A DNA stretch of 60,901 nt from Mojavia pulchra JT2-VF2 (GTDB lineage: Bacteria; Cyanobacteriota; Cyanobacteriia; Cyanobacteriales; Nostocaceae), in NCBI GenBank assembly GCA_019359325.1, contig JAHHHN010000033.1, positions 1 through 60,901 of the forward strand, in the 5' to 3' direction. The notes beneath the pieces are model-generated. The model made no database searches. It saw only the letters and a program-made list of their open reading frames with translations, and was not told the origin of the DNA. Below, one piece after another: positions 24,473 through 35,319 of this stretch (positions within the stretch are counted from its first letter, which is position 1; each line of letters opens with the position of its first letter). The translations under genes were made by a program, and so were the position numbers.

Positions 24473-27400
24473 CTAATCTCCCGTCCCCAGTCCAATTAAA
24501 TCAGAAATTGCCCGCACTAATACTTGTGGCTCAACAGGCTTGGAGATATGTCTTTCAAATCCTGCTGCTAGTGCTTGTTGGCGATTAATTTCTCCAGCAT
24601 AAGCAGTAAGAGCGATCGCCTTAATTTCTTTGCCTTGCTTTGCTAATCGTTCCTTCACCTGCTGCATCAATATATATCCATCAACTCTTGGCATCCCAAT
24701 ATCGCTGATTAGGACATCCGGCTGGCACTGATCAAGCATAGTGAGTGCTTTTGTTGGTGATGCAGCTGTGCATACTTCTGCACCAGATTTTTCTAGAATT
24801 ACGCGCAATAAATCGAGCATATCAGCTTCATCATCAACCACCAAAATCCGCAAACCGTTCAAATTAGGCGTATCAATAGGTAGTTCAAAATCTGGAGTGG
24901 TTTTGAAAGCGATCGCAGAAACTGGCAATTTAACTGTGAATACTGCACCTAAATTTTCTCCGGGACTTTCTACTTCTACAGTGCCATCATGTAATTCTGT
25001 AATGTGACGTACAATTGCCAACCCCAATCCTAAACCGCCGAAGTTACGGGTAGTAGAGCCATCTTCCTGACGGAAATACTCAAATACATAAGGCAGAAAT
25101 TCTGAGGTAATGCCTTTGCCATTATCTTTTACTTGAATTTTGGCATACATCCCATCTTGTTCTAGCCGCACTTCTACTTGTCCTCCTGGCGGTGTGAACT
25201 TGACGGCATTGGTGAGCAAATTCCAAATAATTTGCTGAAGGCGGCCTGCATCCCCAGAAACTTGCTTAATATCAGTCGCCAGCAGCTTTTGAATTTTAAT
25301 ACCTTTTGCTTCTGTTGCTAACTGCACTGTTTCTAAGGCTGCTTCAATCACAGAGATTAAGTTCACAGGGCAGATATTCAAGACCATTTTGCCTTGGAGG
25401 ATACGCGAGACATCGAGCAAATCTTCTATTAGTTGAGCTTGGAGTTTGGCGTTGCGTTCGATTGTTTCTAAGGCTCGATCAGTAGTTTTTTCGTCAAACT
25501 TCCGAGTTCGTAACAAATTTGCCCAACCCAAAATCGGATTCAGGGGCGATCGCAATTCATGAGACAACACTGCTAAAAATTCATCTTTGATGCGATTGGC
25601 AGTCTCGGCTTGTTCTCGCGCTATTTGTTCTCGTTGTAAAAGTTTTTCACGCTCTTGTTCAGCAAGTTTGCGATCGTGAATATCTGTTGATGTGCCATAC
25701 CATTTAATGACTCGACCTTGCTCATCTTTAATCGGGATGGCGCGAACTAAAAACCAATGAAAAACTCCATCAGCAGCTCGCTTCATGCGGCACTCTTTTT
25801 GGTAAGAAGTTCCTGCTGCTAAGGATTTTTCCCATTCCTGGTAAGCACTTTGAACATCGTCGGGATGAATAACTAAACTGGAGTTTTCGCGCCTGCGTCC
25901 TTGTTCGAGTGACAGTCCGGCATACTCACGCCAATTTTGATTGACATATTCTAGTTTGCCATCGGCATTGCTTGTCCAGACAATTTGTGGCATAGCGTCG
26001 GCAAGCTGACGAAACTGTTCTTCACTTTGCCGCAATCCTGCTTCTGCCCGTTTGCGCTCAGTAATATCTCGAAAATAAAGTGCAAGTCCATCTTTAAAGG
26101 GGTAGGCTTTTACTTCTAACCAGCACTGAAGCGGTTGACAAAACTCTTCCCAAGAGATAGGAACCTGCTGTGCAACTGCACGGTGCATTTCTTGGTATGC
26201 CAACTCATCAACTGCGCTAAGGAATACTTCTTCCCAAATATTTTTACCAATTAATTCTTGTGGCGATCGCTGCAAGATTTTTGCCGCGCTTTGGTTGACA
26301 TAGGTGTAACGCCATTGGCGATCAAAAGCCACAAAAGCATCGGTGATACTTTCAAGAATATTACTAATGTGTCTATGGGCTATCTCCGCTTCAGCACGTA
26401 ATCGCTCACACTGTGCGGCTTTTGGTAAGAGTTCACAGCCTGAGAAAGGTTTTATGTAGTTATTAAAGAAAGCTGTTTGCGCTTGACTTAAACCTGCTAA
26501 AGTTTCAGAATCCTGGGATTTTGCAATCGCTGTGGCTACCTGTGTGGCAATCATCTCAAAAAACCCTTGATATTCACTATTTAGCGATCGCCACGGACTA
26601 ACACCAACTATTAACATCCCTAATAGGTGTTTCTGTCCCGGTTGTGCAAGAGGTAATATTAACGCTGAGTGCGGAGCATCGGCAGTAGCAAATTCTTCTA
26701 CATTTGCAAAATGTTTGGCCAGTTGCGTCACAGTTTCGGCTTTTTTGGTATTAACAACTCGTGCTAAGGGCCATGCTGCGCGATCTAAGTGAATTTGTCT
26801 GGGACTTGCTGATGTATCTACAGCCAAACCATGTGACCCCATCAGATTAACTTGCTGATTTTCTTCATCCAACAGGTAGAGTAAACAAAATGGAATATCT
26901 GCTTGATTTTGGGCGAGAATTTCAGTTGCGATCGTACAGGTTACTTTTACAGTTTTTGTTTGAGGTGCGATCGCTGCTAAGTCTTGTAAAGTCCGCAATC
27001 GTCGCTCACTGGTAATTTGCTGTGTAGTTTCAGTAATGGTAGTAAAAATCCCTACCACATTACCGATTTCATTTTGAACTGGAGTCATAGAGAAGGTAAA
27101 GTAGCACTCCTCCAAATATCCATTGCGATTGATCATAAACCGTTCATTGGCGAACCCAGAGGCTTGTCCACTGGTGAATACAGCTTTTAATGCCGGGACT
27201 ATGATGTGCCATACCTTAGAACAACATTCGTAGGCTGGTTGACCCAAAGCCGTTTGATGTTCTGTCAAGCCAAACATGGCGCAGTAAGCATCGTTATATA
27301 ACTGAATAAACTCAGATCCCCACATGAGGATCATTGGAAAGCAAGAGGTCAGGCAAATGCTAAGAGTAATTCGTAAACTTTGCGGCCAATTTTTCATTGG

Positions 27401-27502
27401 GCCAAGTGGTGTGCTAGCCCAGTTAAACGCACGCGTGAGTGCCCCCATTTCGCCACCACCCGCAAAAAGCTCCTCCATTCCAGGCATTGCTCCTTGAGTC
27501 AC
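24473..27502 (-). CDS. Hybrid sensor histidine kinase (PAS/GAF/HisKA/HATPase/REC)
   Basis: The 1009-residue soluble kinase has, in order: a PAS-like domain (~20-165), a GAF domain (~170-345, PFCLLYLLDEENQQVNLMGS), two PAS domains (~375-490 and ~500-620, YVNQNWREYAGLSLEQGR), a HisKA dimerisation domain with phosphoacceptor His648 (LSHELRSPLNPILGWANLLR), a HATPase domain (NLLTNAVKFTPPGG, KDNGKGI, GGLGLGLAIVRH) and a C-terminal receiver with Asp934 (VLISDIGMPRVDGY). There are no membrane segments. The signal is unknown, though the GAF domain could bind a cofactor. The last codons (GLGTGD) come from a heptamer repeat at the 3' end. It lies five bases downstream of a small HTH gene, almost certainly one operon. 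Confidence 0.93.
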   Translation of the reverse strand: MTQGAMPGMEELFAGGGEMGALTRAFNWASTPLGPMKNWPQSLRITLSICLTSCFPMILMWGSEFIQLYNDAYCAMFGLTEHQTALGQPAYECCSKVWHIIVPALKAVFTSGQASGFANERFMINRNGYLEECYFTFSMTPVQNEIGNVVGIFTTITETTQQITSERRLRTLQDLAAIAPQTKTVKVTCTIATEILAQNQADIPFCLLYLLDEENQQVNLMGSHGLAVDTSASPRQIHLDRAAWPLARVVNTKKAETVTQLAKHFANVEEFATADAPHSALILPLAQPGQKHLLGMLIVGVSPWRSLNSEYQGFFEMIATQVATAIAKSQDSETLAGLSQAQTAFFNNYIKPFSGCELLPKAAQCERLRAEAEIAHRHISNILESITDAFVAFDRQWRYTYVNQSAAKILQRSPQELIGKNIWEEVFLSAVDELAYQEMHRAVAQQVPISWEEFCQPLQCWLEVKAYPFKDGLALYFRDITERKRAEAGLRQSEEQFRQLADAMPQIVWTSNADGKLEYVNQNWREYAGLSLEQGRRRENSSLVIHPDDVQSAYQEWEKSLAAGTSYQKECRMKRAADGVFHWFLVRAIPIKDEQGRVIKWYGTSTDIHDRKLAEQEREKLLQREQIAREQAETANRIKDEFLAVLSHELRSPLNPILGWANLLRTRKFDEKTTDRALETIERNAKLQAQLIEDLLDVSRILQGKMVLNICPVNLISVIEAALETVQLATEAKGIKIQKLLATDIKQVSGDAGRLQQIIWNLLTNAVKFTPPGGQVEVRLEQDGMYAKIQVKDNGKGITSEFLPYVFEYFRQEDGSTTRNFGGLGLGLAIVRHITELHDGTVEVESPGENLGAVFTVKLPVSAIAFKTTPDFELPIDTPNLNGLRILVVDDEADMLDLLRVILEKSGAEVCTAASPTKALTMLDQCQPDVLISDIGMPRVDGYILMQQVKERLAKQGKEIKAIALTAYAGEINRQQALAAGFERHISKPVEPQVLVRAISDLIGLGTGD

Positions 27503-27507
27503 AGTTT

Positions 27508-27741
27508 CTATTCCTCTTCTGGAAATTCTGGAAAATATTTTTTAAGTAGCTCTTTGGTATTACTATTAACTACTTGGCTCAATGCTAGTAAACAAGGCTG
27601 TGTGCAATCGTTTTCCCTGCGGTTAATTGTGCTGTAAGTAATCTCAACAACTTTGACAAGCTGCTCTTGAGTCAATTCAGGTAACTGCCGAAGTTCGCAG
27701 GTAGGTTTGCCAACCTCTGGTTGCTTTGGTATGTGATCCAT
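27508..27741 (-). CDS. Small XRE-type helix-turn-helix protein
   Basis: The 77-residue product has an HTH of the XRE/Cro type (LPELTQEQLVKVVEITYSTI, NRRENDCTQPCLLALSQVV). It probably binds DNA as a dimer. It ends five bases before the kinase start, so the two are likely expressed together; it may autoregulate the pair. Confidence 0.75.
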   Translation of the reverse strand: MDHIPKQPEVGKPTCELRQLPELTQEQLVKVVEITYSTINRRENDCTQPCLLALSQVVNSNTKELLKKYFPEFPEEE

Positions 27742-28351
27742 CCTTCTATGATTGGTTTGGAGGAATCTGCCTGTTTTGGAGAGCGCTATACCGTAAGTTA
27801 TAGCTGATTATCCCTCTATAGATAGAGAGACTTATCTCCCTTGCGATTGATTCTATTTGGTAGCTGAATTGTCTTAAGCATTTATTCTTTTGTATTCTAA
27901 CTGAGCTTCTGCCTTTTAGAAGTTTTGCAACATAACCATTTTGATTGGAATGATATCTCAATCAATGATAGTTCAGGTCTTCTGTTCAGCTTATTTTTAC
28001 AGACAATAACTAAATGTAAGATTTCCTTTACTTTTTTGATATTAGGTTACATAAAACAATGGCGGTAACCCTACTGTTTAAATGCACAAGTCTGAAACAA
28101 TTATTCAATAAATAAACAAATATTAATATGCATAGATTGCTGGTATGTACACTAGTGGATTTGCCATGAATCAAGTTTAAGACCGCAACCTTGTTTTGGG
28201 GTAAGTTCAGCTTGGCACAACTCACTCACTAACTGCGTCAATTATCTGAACGAAGCTAAATCTGCATTAGTTTTTCTGGGGCAGTAATTTAGTCATTGTA
28301 TGAAATGTTATAAATTAACTTGATTTATTCAGCATAAATACCAACAGAATA
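27742..28351. other. Intergenic region between divergent genes
   Basis: About 600 bases, AT-rich, without a convincing gene. It must contain the promoters of the HTH/kinase operon (minus) and of the gene at 28352 (plus). Two minus-strand frames of 65-71 codons lack ribosome sites and have random-looking composition. Confidence 0.5.
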
Positions 28352-30580
28352 ATGGCAACTCAGTTCCATCACAAAAGTATACGAGTTAACGCTTGGTTAG
28401 CTAACTTATTATCCATACCTAAGCAATTGCTTTTCATTCGACAAGGTTGGTGGACAATTAAGCGTCTTCTGCCAGTTTTATTTGCGATATCATTTGCTAC
28501 AGTATTGTTGCTGGAAAACCTCACCCCTGCAACCGCTCAACTATCACAGTTACCTTCTCAAGAAATCCGCGGGGTTTGGCTGACTAATAATGATTTTGAT
28601 ATCTTGAAGCATCGCGCTAAAGTACAAGACACAATTACTCAATTGCGTCGGTTGAACTTTAACACAATCTATCCCGTGGTTTGGAATGATGGCTATGCAA
28701 AATATCCGAGTGCGATAACGCAACAAATGGGTATCCCTTTTTTCTTCAAAGGTGCAGAGGGACAAGATGTGATTGCAGACATCATTACTCAAGCCCGTCG
28801 CCAAGGAGTACTGGCGATACCTTGGTTTGAGTTTGGTTTTATGGCTCCCCTAACTTCAGAATTGGCATCTCAGCATCCAAATTGGCTGACGCAAAAGCGG
28901 GATGGAAGCCAAACTTCGATTAGTGCTGCGGGTGAGGTAGCCTGGCTTAATCCCTTCCACCCAGAAGTGCAAAAGTTTATTACTGACCTCGTGGTAGAAA
29001 TCATTACCAGGTATAACGCTGATGGTATTCAATTTGATGACCACATGAGTTTACCGGTTGATTTTGGTTACGACAAGTACACAGTTAACCTCTATACTCA
29101 AGAAACTGGGAATCCTCCCCCGACCAATCCTCAAGCTCAAGCATGGATAAAATGGCGGGCAGATAAAATCACAGCCTTTATGATGCGGCTAAACCAAGCT
29201 GTGAAAACAATAAAACCCAACGCAATTTTTTCTGTTTCTCCTAATTACTACGACTTTGCTTATAAACTTCAGCTGCAAGACTGGCTTAACTGGGTACGGC
29301 TGGGTATTGTAGACGAACTTGTAATGCAGGTTTACCGTAATGATTTGGAAAGTTTTGCCAGTAAACTTACTCTTCCAGAAATCATAGAAACACAACAATT
29401 AATACCTACTGCAATAGGTATTATGGCAGGGTTGAGAAATCGCCCAGTTTCTATGCAACAAATTCAGTCTCAAGTACGGGCTGCTCAACAACGTGGTTTA
29501 GGTGTAACCTTTTTCTACTACGAAAGCCTTTGGGACTATGCGCCAGAACCTTTAGCACAGCGACAAAATGGATTTCTGACGCTTTTTCCTAACCTAGCTT
29601 TGCGCGATACCTCTCAATTTACTGCCAGAAAGCCCAGTTTTGACTCGATATCAGTTCCTTTATTTACAAAAGGTTCAGTTGGGCAACGTGTTCGCGGCTA
29701 TTTTCTGGAGTTAGCAGTCGCGGGGGGTCAGCCAAGACGTGTTTTAATGGATACAGGTTCAGCAGGGTTGAGAGTTCCTAAGGAATTTTTGGGAAATGCC
29801 CCGATTCGCAGCACAGGTGAAATTATCAAGGAAGAATTAAGCGATGGTACTCTCCTAGAGGGAGAATTAGTTTACGCCACTGTGCAATTTGGTTTGATTT
29901 CAACAGAGGAGCCTGTTCCCGTGCTGGCTGTTACAAGTCGCCAATGTATTGCCCAAAAACCTAATTGCTCTGCGAAAAGTGGTGCGCCATTCTCCGGTAT
30001 TATCGGTGTCAACTATTCGGAGCGATCGCTTCCCTATAATCCGTTGAGAAAACTACCAGGAAATCTCAGCAATGGATTTATTGTTACTGGTAATGGCGGT
30101 AGTAGCAGCAACGGTAGCCTCATTCTCGGCTTGACAGCAAAGAATCGAGAAGGTTTCAAGTTGGCTTCTTTGAGCCAACAACCTGCAATTAATGGTATAC
30201 CCGGCAACAGATGGGACTCTAAACTCAATGGAGTTTGTTTAACTATTTCTGGCAGTTCAATGAAAAATTCCTGTAACGGCAAAATGATCGTCGATACTGG
30301 AGCAAGCAGTGGTTTGGCTCAATTTAAATCTGCTTCTTTGATGGGTAAGCTCAAACCAGGAAAGTTACGCCCAGAAAATGTTGTGAAGCTAGCAATTCCT
30401 AACATCTTTAACTACAGCCTTGTACCGGGAAACCGTGACGGATTTAATCTGTGGAACATTAATATCTCTCCACGGGCAGAGCATCCTGTGGTTATGAATA
30501 GTGGTATTGCATTTTTCGACAAATACGATGTACTTTTTGACCCAACTAATGGACAACAGGGTTTTCGCGATCGCAGTTAA
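28352..30580 (+). CDS. Exported GH10-like glycosidase fused to a pepsin-like aspartic protease domain
   Basis: An N-terminal membrane/signal segment (LLPVLFAISFATVLLLENLT) leads into a glycosyl-hydrolase-like 10 (PF02638/DUF187-type) domain at ~65-425: IRGVWLTNNDFDIL, AIPWFEFGF, WLNPFHPEVQKFI, DGIQFDDHMSLP and VDELVMQVYRND. Residues ~440-740 form a two-lobed pepsin-like domain with two catalytic motifs, VLMDTGSAGLRVP (Asp467) and MIVDTGASSGLAQ (Asp648), 181 residues apart, close to the pepsin spacing. The first domain family acts on cell-wall or exopolysaccharide glycans. The fusion suggests a bifunctional envelope enzyme. That role is inferred. Confidence 0.85.
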   Translation: MATQFHHKSIRVNAWLANLLSIPKQLLFIRQGWWTIKRLLPVLFAISFATVLLLENLTPATAQLSQLPSQEIRGVWLTNNDFDILKHRAKVQDTITQLRRLNFNTIYPVVWNDGYAKYPSAITQQMGIPFFFKGAEGQDVIADIITQARRQGVLAIPWFEFGFMAPLTSELASQHPNWLTQKRDGSQTSISAAGEVAWLNPFHPEVQKFITDLVVEIITRYNADGIQFDDHMSLPVDFGYDKYTVNLYTQETGNPPPTNPQAQAWIKWRADKITAFMMRLNQAVKTIKPNAIFSVSPNYYDFAYKLQLQDWLNWVRLGIVDELVMQVYRNDLESFASKLTLPEIIETQQLIPTAIGIMAGLRNRPVSMQQIQSQVRAAQQRGLGVTFFYYESLWDYAPEPLAQRQNGFLTLFPNLALRDTSQFTARKPSFDSISVPLFTKGSVGQRVRGYFLELAVAGGQPRRVLMDTGSAGLRVPKEFLGNAPIRSTGEIIKEELSDGTLLEGELVYATVQFGLISTEEPVPVLAVTSRQCIAQKPNCSAKSGAPFSGIIGVNYSERSLPYNPLRKLPGNLSNGFIVTGNGGSSSNGSLILGLTAKNREGFKLASLSQQPAINGIPGNRWDSKLNGVCLTISGSSMKNSCNGKMIVDTGASSGLAQFKSASLMGKLKPGKLRPENVVKLAIPNIFNYSLVPGNRDGFNLWNINISPRAEHPVVMNSGIAFFDKYDVLFDPTNGQQGFRDRS

Positions 30581-31241
30581 GTTTGTAGCTCGATAAGCAG
30601 GGTGTGTTACGGTTATGTAAAGATTTAAGAGTGTAAGAGAATGAAAACTAACCGTAACGCACCCTAAAATTTAAGACTTACTGTTGCTAATGTGTTTTGA
30701 GGATTATTTATTTAAGTGATTGTTACAAGCTGTGATTGTAAATAATCAAAACAGTAAAGTTTAGTTGCAAATTAATCCATCACAATTTAATAGTGTTATT
30801 TTAATTATTGAAGCTACATAGCTTCCCTGGCAGATACAACAGCCAAAGTCCAAAGTCCAATTAGTTAAGAGGTAAAAACGCTGTTACATCATCTGTCTCG
30901 TCGACTAACAACAACACCCAACTCGATAGCTTATATTTCCTCAATGTGGTAAAGAGGGGGTCATACAACTAGATTACATGGCGAGTATGTAATCAATGAA
31001 TGTAGCCCCGTGTGAAAGATAAAAAAGAGGAAATCACTAAGCAAGTCGTAGCTTGGGTGTTGTTGTTTTTGATATCTCTTTGAAGATTACTTTGATAAGG
31101 TGTTAGGCAAGTTACTTATACCATTTCACGTATACCATTTCACGAAATGCCTGATACAAATGATCTGTCTCTAATTCTTTCCCCCTGCTCCCTGCTCCCT
31201 GCTCCCTGCTCCCTGCTCCCTACTCCCTATGTGTATCAACC
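30581..31241. other. Repeat-bearing intergenic region
   Basis: No gene seen. It contains an inverted repeat (30600-30664: GGGTGTGTTACGGTTA and TAACCGTAACGCACCC) that may end transcription of the upstream gene or be a small mobile repeat. It also holds a GCTCCCT tandem tract at about 31187-31230. Confidence 0.6.
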
Positions 31242-31532
31242 TTAAAGCGGAACGGTATTAGTGGGTGGTCTTTTCTTGCCTGCGGCATCCAAATTAAGCT
31301 TGAGAACAGGTTTATTTAAAGAAGATTGCCTCCGCATCAACATTTGAATTTCTCTCTCTATCAAATCTCTCCCTTGGTTAAAAAAGTTTTGGGAGTTAAA
31401 TGGAACTAAGTCACGGGATAAACGTTGAGTTTGTGCTGGAGTAAGACTAGGTAACTGTTGTTGAGCATAAGCAGAAGCTTGCCCGGCTAATAAAAAAACT
31501 GTTGATAAAATTAAGGCTTTAGCTTTTTTCAT
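31242..31532 (-). CDS. Small secreted protein
   Basis: The start at 31532 (MKKAKALILSTVFLLAGQAS, cleavage after AYA) gives a clean signal peptide, better than the ATG at 31556. The mature part (~70 residues) is basic and Gln/Leu-rich (SLTPAQTQRLSRDLVPFNSQ, RDLIEREIQMLMRRQSSL). Not recognised. A GCTCCCT repeat follows closely. Confidence 0.65.
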   Translation of the reverse strand: MKKAKALILSTVFLLAGQASAYAQQQLPSLTPAQTQRLSRDLVPFNSQNFFNQGRDLIEREIQMLMRRQSSLNKPVLKLNLDAAGKKRPPTNTVPL

Positions 31533-31737
31533 ACATTTTGTGCTTGAAAGCAACATTCAAGCATCTGTGTTGGTCTGGCTATAAGCAAGATACACTTATT
31601 GTCTTGCTTATTACCTCATACAAATGGGCTAATTAAATCAGGTGAAAATATTGTAGGCTGCTACTAAAAACCTTGTATTTTATCGGTAGCGATCGCTTGG
31701 CTTGGTTGTTTGGATGAAGAACTTAATTTAAACACGT

Positions 31738-32454
31738 TCACTGATGCTTATTAGCTAGCAACCTAGCAAACTCGCCTTTAATGATTGCATAACACGAACA
31801 GGAAGCCGCTTCCAATCCTTGCCGATTCAGAATAGTAATTTTGCCTCGGTTGTAGCGAATCAGACCTGCCTGTTGAAGGTTATTAGCAGCCACCGTGACT
31901 CCAGAACGTCGTACACCCAGCATCTGGGACATAAATTGCTGAGTCAGTAGCAACTCATTTGAGTTTGCAAGGTCACACAAGAGCAACAGCCAACGGGCAA
32001 GTCTCTCCTCTAAATAATGCAAGGCGTTGCAGGCAGCCCATTGAGAGGTTTGGGCGTACATGGCTTGTATGTACCGCATTAGCAGACTTTGCATTGAGCC
32101 ACCCTTCTGAAACTCGGTTTTAAGCAAGCTTGCTTTCATCCTCATGCCAGAGTCTGGTATCTGTACAATCGCGGTTGTGGTAGCGATGTTGTCTCCCAAA
32201 GCTGCGGGGATACCCACTATTCCCTCATTACCCACTAAGCCGACTTCGATCGTCGAGCCATCTTCCGGGGTGGAAATCAAAGAAACTATTGCCCAATTGG
32301 GAAAATAGACGTATTCAATTGATTCACCAGCTCTGTGAAGGACTTGCTTCAAAGAGAGCGTGACGTACTCTAAATGGGGCACAAGGCGCTGGTATTCTGC
32401 ATCTGGCAGAGCAGCAAGCAGTCGATTGGCTACTTGGGGGGAGGAAAAGGACAT
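31738..32454 (-). CDS. Crp/Fnr-family transcriptional regulator
   Basis: The 238-residue product has an N-terminal cyclic-nucleotide-binding-type beta barrel (LKQVLHRAGESIEYVYFPNW, DGSTIEVGLVGNEGIVGIPA) and a C-terminal winged helix (LTQQFMSQMLGVRRSGVTVA, ANNLQQAGLIRYNRGKITIL). The arginine-containing cAMP signature is absent, so the effector is unclear. The C-terminal Cys pair (AASCSCYAII) is typical of this subgroup. The start fits a CTCCTTAATTAAG-adjacent purine site (AGGAGA) in the upstream DNA. Confidence 0.88.
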   Translation of the reverse strand: MSFSSPQVANRLLAALPDAEYQRLVPHLEYVTLSLKQVLHRAGESIEYVYFPNWAIVSLISTPEDGSTIEVGLVGNEGIVGIPAALGDNIATTTAIVQIPDSGMRMKASLLKTEFQKGGSMQSLLMRYIQAMYAQTSQWAACNALHYLEERLARWLLLLCDLANSNELLLTQQFMSQMLGVRRSGVTVAANNLQQAGLIRYNRGKITILNRQGLEAASCSCYAIIKGEFARLLANKHQ

Positions 32455-32955
32455 GAGGTATTAGTAATCTCCTTAATTAAGTCGTTGTTAAAACAACTGA
32501 CGCCATAAGAAAAAGAATTTAGGCTCTAATCCAAATGTCAAAAGGTGTTTATTTACTAAATAATTCGTAATCTAGCTTTTATATGCTATCTAATCTATAT
32601 TCTCCGCCGCGTATACCGCGAGCGGTATACGCGGCGGAAATTTTAGGCCGCGATCGCCTTATCTGTAAGTACCAGAGTCGGAGCAAATTATTTTGCTGGT
32701 GTTACTGTCCAGCCGTAGAATTTAAGAGCAACAAAATAGCCCCAGATTTGATGAAGGTTAATTTTTGCAAGTCGATGCATTCGCAATGTTACAGCGATCA
32801 TAGGATTTAAGCCCTGCGATCGCCATGAATGTTAATGCACAGATCTGTCCCGTCAAGAAGAGGATGGGGAAGGGAAATTGGGGAAAAGGGGCAAGATGTA
32901 TTTATAGTTTTCTCTCCTTGTCCCCCAGTCTCCCCCTCTCCTTGTCCTGTTCTGG
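32455..32955. other. Intergenic region with a perfect hairpin
   Basis: No gene seen. A perfect 17-bp inverted repeat with a two-base loop lies at 32603-32638 (TCCGCCGCGTATACCGC on the left arm). It probably forms a very stable cruciform or RNA hairpin. A heptamer-like G-rich tract is at ~32870-32940, just 3' of por. Confidence 0.65.
32603..32638. repeat. Perfect 17-bp inverted repeat
   Basis: Arms at 32603-32619 and 32622-32638 pair completely around GA. GC-rich arms without a T-run fit a dispersed palindromic repeat better than a classical terminator. Confidence 0.85.
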
Positions 32956-33924
<969 letters not shown>

Positions 33925-34017
33925 TCAAACTCCATTGACCGTGTTGTGACTTTATCTAGGATCTCACGCCAATGGCATTGATTAACACGATTAGAACTTA
34001 CGCAAAAATATTATTTT

Positions 34018-34175
34018 AGGACTTACGCACTCAAGCCTGAAACCCCGATCCCCCCTAGCCCCCCTTTTTAAGGGGGGAACGTCTAAAGCCACGCCACTGA
34101 GGGAGTCGGGGAACCCGCAAGGGCACAGTGGCTCCCCTTTCTAAGGGGGTTGGGGGATCTGAGTGCGTAAGTTCT
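34018..34175. repeat. 158-bp MITE, copy 3 (inverted)
   Basis: AGGACTTACGCACTCA and TGAGTGCGTAAGTTCT form the ends. Same 158-bp length as copy 1 but opposite orientation. A partial end (TTAGAACTTACGCAAAA) occurs just upstream at ~33990, possibly from another insertion. It lies between por and the GrpB gene. Confidence 0.85.
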
Positions 34176-34323
34176 GTATTTGTTGAGGCTGGGTGTAAGG
34201 GGATGGGGTGTAAAGCTTTTAAGCGATCGGCAGTCATATAAAGTAGCCTGAGCTTTTGACTTGCTGTCATCACCAGTTATTATTCATAATTATGTCCGTT
34301 TGAATGGACATAATATTTATCGT

Positions 34324-34863
34324 ATGCTTAAGAGAGTAAAAGTTGTATCACATGATCCAAGCTGGGCGCAGCAGTTCAAGCTAGAAGCAGCAGCCATCTG
34401 TGCAGTTTTCAAGCAGCAGCTGATAGATATTTATCACATTGGCAGTACCGCTATTCCCCAAATTAAAGCAAAGCCTATCATTGATATCCTAGCTGTAGTT
34501 CAAGACATCCATACGGTAGAACAGTTTAACCCCGCCTTAGTCCAACTCGGTTACGAGCCACTTGGCGATTTTGGCATTCCTGGACGGCGTTTCTTTGCTA
34601 AGGGCGGCGACTTTGACCGCACTCACAATCTGCATATCTTTCAAATAGGACATCAAGAGATTGAATACTGTCTCAATTTCCGCGACTATCTCATCGCTCA
34701 TCCTGAAGAAGCCACAACCTATAGCCGTCTGAAGGAAGAACTGGCACAACGCTTCCCAAAGGATATCAACGGTTACCTAGCTGGGAAAAACGATTTTATC
34801 AAAGATACCATCAAAAAAGCTAAAGCATGGCGGACGGCTTTAAGTAAACAATCGTCATCGTAG
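34324..34863 (+). CDS. GrpB-family protein (nucleotidyltransferase-like)
   Basis: The start at 34324 (MLKRVKVVSHDPSWAQQFKL) is preferred over upstream non-ATG starts because the family begins this way. The 179-residue product shows YHIGSTAIPQIKAKPIIDIL (GSTxVPGLxAKPxIDI motif), NLHIFQIGHQEIEYCLNFRD and the usual C-terminal KNDFIKDTIKKAKAW. GrpB/UPF0157 belongs to the nucleotidyltransferase superfamily. The substrate is unknown. Confidence 0.88.
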   Translation: MLKRVKVVSHDPSWAQQFKLEAAAICAVFKQQLIDIYHIGSTAIPQIKAKPIIDILAVVQDIHTVEQFNPALVQLGYEPLGDFGIPGRRFFAKGGDFDRTHNLHIFQIGHQEIEYCLNFRDYLIAHPEEATTYSRLKEELAQRFPKDINGYLAGKNDFIKDTIKKAKAWRTALSKQSSS

Positions 34864-34918
34864 AATCTGACAATTTCTAAGTACAGACCACCATAAAAAA
34901 GGTGCGGAAATTAAGCCG

Positions 34919-35024
34919 CAATTGCAAGGGAGCGCAGCGCCTGCCGTAGGATGCCCGTACCCCTACGCTTAAGCAAGCTACACGTAGCGTCTCCTTTAGG
35001 AGAAGGGCTGTAGGGCGATCGCAG
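34919..35024. repeat. Composite Nostoc-type palindromic repeat
   Basis: A GC-rich patch containing AGGGAGCGCAGCGCCTGCC, TACGTAGCG-like and TCTCCTTTAGGAGAAGGGC elements ends in GGGCGATCGC. Such composite repeats are scattered through Nostoc genomes. No gene. The rest of 34864-35319 is AT-rich and probably carries the promoter of the next gene. Confidence 0.55.
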
Positions 35025-35319
35025 GATTTATGTGCAGATTTACCTCAAAATTATGTTTAGTTCACAATAACCTTATTTAATCCCCGTATTATTACTTTAT
35101 TATTATATCAACCGGGTGCTTTCAGTAAAATCTCAGACGTAATACTTTTGTCATTTAAATCAATACAAAAGGTATGATTTAATACCAAAAAATATTTTTT
35201 ATATAGCAGCCACAGCTTGAGCTTTTTCTAGGTATCAGTCATGGCCTTATTTGTGTTGCATTTTAATACTTTAGCCAATTTAGCGAAGTTGATTACCTCA
35301 ATTTGACTTCTAGAATTTT

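Noticed and set aside
27746-28225. Two minus-strand frames in the promoter region between divergent genes
   Set aside because: No start signals or similarity; the interval is better explained as regulatory DNA.
30600-30664. Inverted repeat as a simple terminator
   Set aside because: The arms are far apart (about 33 bases of loop) and lack a T-run, so a small mobile repeat is equally likely; not called a terminator.
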